Assembly: GCF_031628175.1 (NCBI RefSeq)
Contig: NZ_JAVLVT010000010.1
Location: 248,001-312,000 of the forward strand
Direction of reading: 5' to 3'
From: Lipingzhangella_A rawalii
GTDB lineage: Bacteria > Actinomycetota > Actinomycetes > Streptosporangiales > Streptosporangiaceae
DNA: 64,000 bases
In this document: positions 61,005-64,000 of the stretch, in pieces
Layout of the letters: each line of letters starts with the position of its first letter
Position numbering within the stretch: position 1 is the stretch's first letter
Program-made: the position numbers and the translations under genes
The notes under the pieces: model-generated
The model's input: only the letters and a program-made list of their open reading frames with translations
Database searches by the model: none
What the model was told of the DNA's origin: nothing

Positions 61005-61476
61005 CTACCCAGGTGACCTGGGTTCCGTTGACGTTGCCGAGCCCCTGGCCGCAACCGTCTCCAGGGCGAGGACGCCGTCACGGCACACCAGGGCTGCGCG
61101 ATCGGCCACGGGAAGGCTTACGACACGGCTGTCCGTGATGGCCAAGTCGAGACTGGCCTGCTTGGGTAGGCCGGAAGCACTGTCGGCGAGGACAAAGAAC
61201 CCCGCATTGGCAACCGCCAGGGCGTCGATCCGCCGACTCGGCAGCCGGAGCCGGACGCGGCGTGTTGTTGACCATCGCCCGAGCCGATTCGGACGTCCAC
61301 GTCAGGTCGTAAACGTTGGTGAATCCGCCGTCCGGGAAATGGAGTGGGAAGGTCCGCAGTTCGACACCGGAGCCCAGGTCGCGCACCTGGTCGCGCGCAG
61401 GGCGGTCAATCTCGGACTCCATGAAGCGCTTCGCTTCCTGGAGCGAACGGAAGGTATGCCCCGCAGACACACGCAC
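61005..61476 (-). pseudogene. Frameshifted phosphodiester-glycosidase-like protein
   Basis: From GTG 61476 the frame reads RVSAGHTFRSLQEAKRFMES and VELRTFPLHFPDGGFTNVYD. It shifts near 61270. The rest lies in another leftward frame: RIDALAVANAGFFVLADSAS, LDLAITDSRVVSLPVADRAA, ending at 61005. ANAGFF and the following strand resemble the NAGPA/phosphodiester glycosidase domain. The C-terminal part is absent. It is probably a pseudogene unless the frameshift is a sequencing error. Confidence 0.55.
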
Positions 61477-61521
61477 TTCCGCGGGCTGACCGCTGCCCGA
61501 TCTCCCCCTGGCGCGCTTCGG

Positions 61522-62082
61522 TCACGGATAACTTCGCCAGAAGTATCCCGCGGATCCATTGGTTCCGGAGGGCTGGCAATAGCGCGAGGCGTCCGTCATT
61601 GCGGCATCAGCCGCCCGCAGGTCAAGCCAGCGGAGCCCGTGCAGGGTGACGAGCAAAGATCGCGGGGTGGACGGGTCGATCCACCAAACCTGCCCCGGCG
61701 GTTCGACCACGGGCCGTGCGTAGACACCAAGTGGCTCGTAGTAGGTACTGACCAAGATCAACGGGATGGGACAGGACCATTGTGCAACGTGTGGTGGAAC
61801 GGCCTGACTGGCAAGCAGGATCTCGGCCTCATGCGGTGTGACCAGATCGAACTGCTCTCCGGCATTCAACAAGGGCTGCGCCGTCTGCTGGGCATGCACC
61901 GCGTACTCGGTCCGGGCGCGAACCCTGGCCGATTCCGTCGCCAAGCTGACATAGCCGCCGATGATATTCTCCAGGATTCCCTCCGCGGTGTCGCTGGAAA
62001 TGATCTCAGAATCACACAGGACATCGAAGGTTGGCCCGCGCTCCGTCGCACCGTCGCTTCCCGGCGAGTGACTCTCCTCCAT
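61522..62082 (-). CDS. Hypothetical protein (186 aa)
   Basis: ATG 62082 follows GGAGGGGAGACA, giving a protein that starts MEESHSPGSDGATERG. It has an alpha-helical first half (EGILENIIGGYVSLATESAR) and a second half with strands (CPIPLILVSTYYEPLGVYAR, VWWIDPSTPRSLLVTLHGLR). No membrane segment, no catalytic motif. AT-richer than its neighbours, so possibly acquired. It lies between the glycosidase-like remnant and putP. I do not recognise the family. Confidence 0.7.
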   Translation of the reverse strand: MEESHSPGSDGATERGPTFDVLCDSEIISSDTAEGILENIIGGYVSLATESARVRARTEYAVHAQQTAQPLLNAGEQFDLVTPHEAEILLASQAVPPHVAQWSCPIPLILVSTYYEPLGVYARPVVEPPGQVWWIDPSTPRSLLVTLHGLRWLDLRAADAAMTDASRYCQPSGTNGSAGYFWRSYP

Positions 62083-62424
62083 TGTCTCCCCTCCGGTCAT
62101 GCATCAGGATATGTAATACTCGGACGTCACCTCGTTGATCACAGTTCCTGTGGCCCGCACCACACAGCGCCACGGAAGCGAAAATCAAGGGAGGTATTTT
62201 CATTCTCCGCCAATTTTTCTTCTGCTGCGGCCAGCCGTACTGGAGAAACCAAATCGAGCCAGAAACTCCCAGAGGTTCTCGGGATCTTCGGGTGCCACGA
62301 GGTGGGCCCGTTCGCCTTCCCTGGGACGACTTGGATAGTGGACAAGGGCAGGCACCAGCTTCGTGATCACGAGGATTGCCGGTGCCTGCCTCGCCGCCTG
62401 ACGGGACCAGAAGACACGTGGTGC
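62083..62424. other. AT-richer intergenic region upstream of the hypothetical gene
   Basis: It must hold the promoter of the leftward hypothetical gene. A 68-codon leftward frame starting at TTG 62345 (QVVPGKANGPTSWHPKIPRT) has no ribosome binding site and is doubtful. No other structure is clear. Confidence 0.4.
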
Positions 62425-63966
62425 TCAACCCACCGCGTTGAGCCCCCGGTACTCCGCGTCGACCCGGTCAAAGTCCTGCTCCATCTGCTGGCTGGCGCGT
62501 CCCAGTCGGTTGGCCACCAGGATGGCCAGGAAGCTGAGGGCCACGGCCGGCACCATCGCGTACAGACCTGTGTCCAGCACCCGCTCGTCAAGGAGGTCCC
62601 AGGCAACCGCCACGAATCCACCGGTGATCATGCCGGCGAGCGCGCCGACGCGGTTCATCCGCCGCCAGTACAGCGAGAGCAGGATGACGGGGCCGAATCC
62701 GGCGCCGAATCCTGCCCAGGCGTATCCCACCAGCTCCATGATGGTGTTGTTGCCCGACAGGGCAATACCGGCGGCCACGGCGGCCACCAGCACGACCGCG
62801 GCGCGGCTGATCCACACCAGCGCGCGTGGGGAGGCCTCGCGGTTGACGAAGGTACGGTAGCCGTCCTCCGTCAACGCCGCGGAAGCCACGAGCAGCTGGG
62901 AGTCGGCGGTGCTCATGACCGCGGCCAGGATGGCGGCCAGGAGCAGTCCCGCCACCCACGGGTTCATCAGGGCCTGGATGAGCTGCGGGAACACGTACTC
63001 GGCGGTCTGCTCGTCCAACGGCGGGTCGAAGTAGGCGACGCCGGCCAGCGCGACCACCAGAGCCAGGGCCATCGCGGAGACGGCCCAGCCGACGCTGACG
63101 ACGCCCGCGGCGCGCACGTCGCCCGGCGAGCGGATGCCCATGAACCGGGCCAGGATGTGCGGCTGGCCGAAGTAGCCGAGTCCCCAGGCCAGGCCGGAGA
63201 TGACGACCACGGGGACCAGGGCGTCCGCGGGCGCCCAGGATCCGTCCAGGCCCGAGACTCCGCCGAGAAGCGATCCGAGGTCACCGCCGGCGCCACGGTC
63301 TGGGTCGCCGGAGACGGCGACGATAGCCACGACGGGGACGACCAGCAGCGCACACCACATCATCGCGGCCTGGATGACGTCGGTGAAGCTCACCGCGAGG
63401 AAACCACCGAAGAACGTGTAGACCACGACCACGGTCACGCCGGTGAGGATGGCGACGTTCCCGGACACGCCAAAGACCTGCTCGAACAGGCCACCCGCCG
63501 CGACCAGCCCGGACGCCACGTAGAAGAGGTAGAACACCAGGATCAACACCGCCGACACGGCGCGCAGCGTGCCGCCGCGGTCGTCGAACCGGTTCTCCAG
63601 ATAGGACGACAGGGTGAGCGAGTTCGACTCGCCTCCGCTGCGCGCGTCCGTGGCACGTTCGGTGAACACGCGCAGCCGGCCCGCGAGGAGGTACCAGCTG
63701 GCGGCGAAGCCGACGGCCAGACCCACCGCGATCCACGCCTCGCCGAGGCCGGAGAGGTAGATCGCTCCTGGAAGGCCCAGCAGCAGCCAGGCGCTGAAAT
63801 CGCTCGCATTTGCGCTCAACCCGGCTACCCAGGAGTTCAGCTGCCGCCCGCCGAGCACGTAGTCCGACAGGTTCACGGTCCGCCGGAAAACCCAGACGCC
63901 GATCACCACCATTAACAGCAGGTACACGGCAAAGGTCGTGACCGACGCCATTACGGAGCTATTCAT
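62425..63966 (-). CDS. putP: Sodium/solute symporter, PutP-like (probable proline uptake)
   Basis: The 513-aa protein belongs to the SSS family with 13 helices. I chose the ATG at 63966 behind GAGG; an in-frame TTG at 63978 is the alternative. Family signatures: DYVLGGRQLNSWVAGLSANA with the substrate/sodium region SDFSAWLLLGLPGAIY, LGYFGQPHILARFMGI, and AAVMSTADSQLLVASAALTED, the hallmark ADSQL of PutP-type symporters. It would import proline with Na+, as nutrient or osmoprotectant. It stands alone at the right edge of the window. Confidence 0.92.
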   Translation of the reverse strand: MNSSVMASVTTFAVYLLLMVVIGVWVFRRTVNLSDYVLGGRQLNSWVAGLSANASDFSAWLLLGLPGAIYLSGLGEAWIAVGLAVGFAASWYLLAGRLRVFTERATDARSGGESNSLTLSSYLENRFDDRGGTLRAVSAVLILVFYLFYVASGLVAAGGLFEQVFGVSGNVAILTGVTVVVVYTFFGGFLAVSFTDVIQAAMMWCALLVVPVVAIVAVSGDPDRGAGGDLGSLLGGVSGLDGSWAPADALVPVVVISGLAWGLGYFGQPHILARFMGIRSPGDVRAAGVVSVGWAVSAMALALVVALAGVAYFDPPLDEQTAEYVFPQLIQALMNPWVAGLLLAAILAAVMSTADSQLLVASAALTEDGYRTFVNREASPRALVWISRAAVVLVAAVAAGIALSGNNTIMELVGYAWAGFGAGFGPVILLSLYWRRMNRVGALAGMITGGFVAVAWDLLDERVLDTGLYAMVPAVALSFLAILVANRLGRASQQMEQDFDRVDAEYRGLNAVG

Positions 63967-64000
63967 GGGCTCCCTCAATTCTTTCGCTCCGCTCGCGACG

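Noticed and set aside
61135..63915. Rightward frame of 926 codons across putP
   Set aside because: It is the complement of the PutP-like gene and the two genes beside it. High-GC DNA often leaves such antisense frames open.

Overview
The window is high-GC actinomycete chromosomal DNA. The divisome and glycolysis neighbourhood (enolase, FtsB/DivIC-like, DivIVA-like), the Scr1-type XRE/DUF397 pair, the mycothiol-dependent isomerase-like protein, frequent GTG/TTG starts and many acidic proteins suggest a Nocardiopsaceae-like, possibly halotolerant organism. That assignment is inference; there is no rRNA in the window.

Layout. (1) 1-3.1 kb is AT-richer, recently rearranged DNA with two copies of a membrane-anchored beta-propeller-like gene, one cut by the window edge, and a small WXG100-like gene that stops at the duplication boundary. 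(2) 3.5-5.5 kb is a divergent regulatory module: two small genes leftward, and a Scr1-type XRE regulator plus DUF397 protein rightward. Two matching palindromes lie between them. (3) 5.5-14.4 kb and 25.3-31.8 kb are two leftward clusters of a Tcp-like conjugation apparatus. The first holds a VirB4-like ATPase, a VirB6-like membrane protein, an SLT+NlpC/P60 hydrolase and accessory proteins. The second holds TcpC-like and TcpD-like proteins and a 1666-aa TcpE protein fused to a degenerate ParA-like domain. No coupling ATPase (TcpA) or relaxase is in the window. Between the clusters lie an IS1380-type remnant bracketed by 111-bp repeats, a LuxR/methyltransferase/SnoaL operon, and several membrane or secreted proteins. 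(4) 32.2-37.7 kb is core chromosome: ftsB/divIC-like, eno, tag, a DivIVA-like gene, and an M20 peptidase joined in frame to a LOG-family protein. (5) 37.9-39.8 kb has tRNA-Leu(GAG), a methyltransferase, a partial copy of the tRNA 3' end and a decayed serine recombinase, which looks like an old integration scar.

(6) 39.9-54.9 kb is an energy and low-oxygen island between two 154-bp direct repeats. It holds a DUF6153 protein, an ICMT-like fragment, a SHOCT protein, a P-type cation ATPase split by IS110, a GH65 fragment, phosphoketolase, acetate kinase, and an arginine deiminase operon (arcD, arcA, broken arcB, arcC). Phosphoketolase plus acetate kinase, and arginine deiminase plus carbamate kinase, are two substrate-level ATP routes. 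Several members are decayed, so the island looks partly degenerate. (7) 55-64 kb carries an SDR pseudogene, a DUF418 protein, a divergent MFS/LysR pair, DinB and VOC proteins, a frameshifted phosphodiester-glycosidase-like gene, an unknown gene, and a PutP-type sodium/solute symporter.
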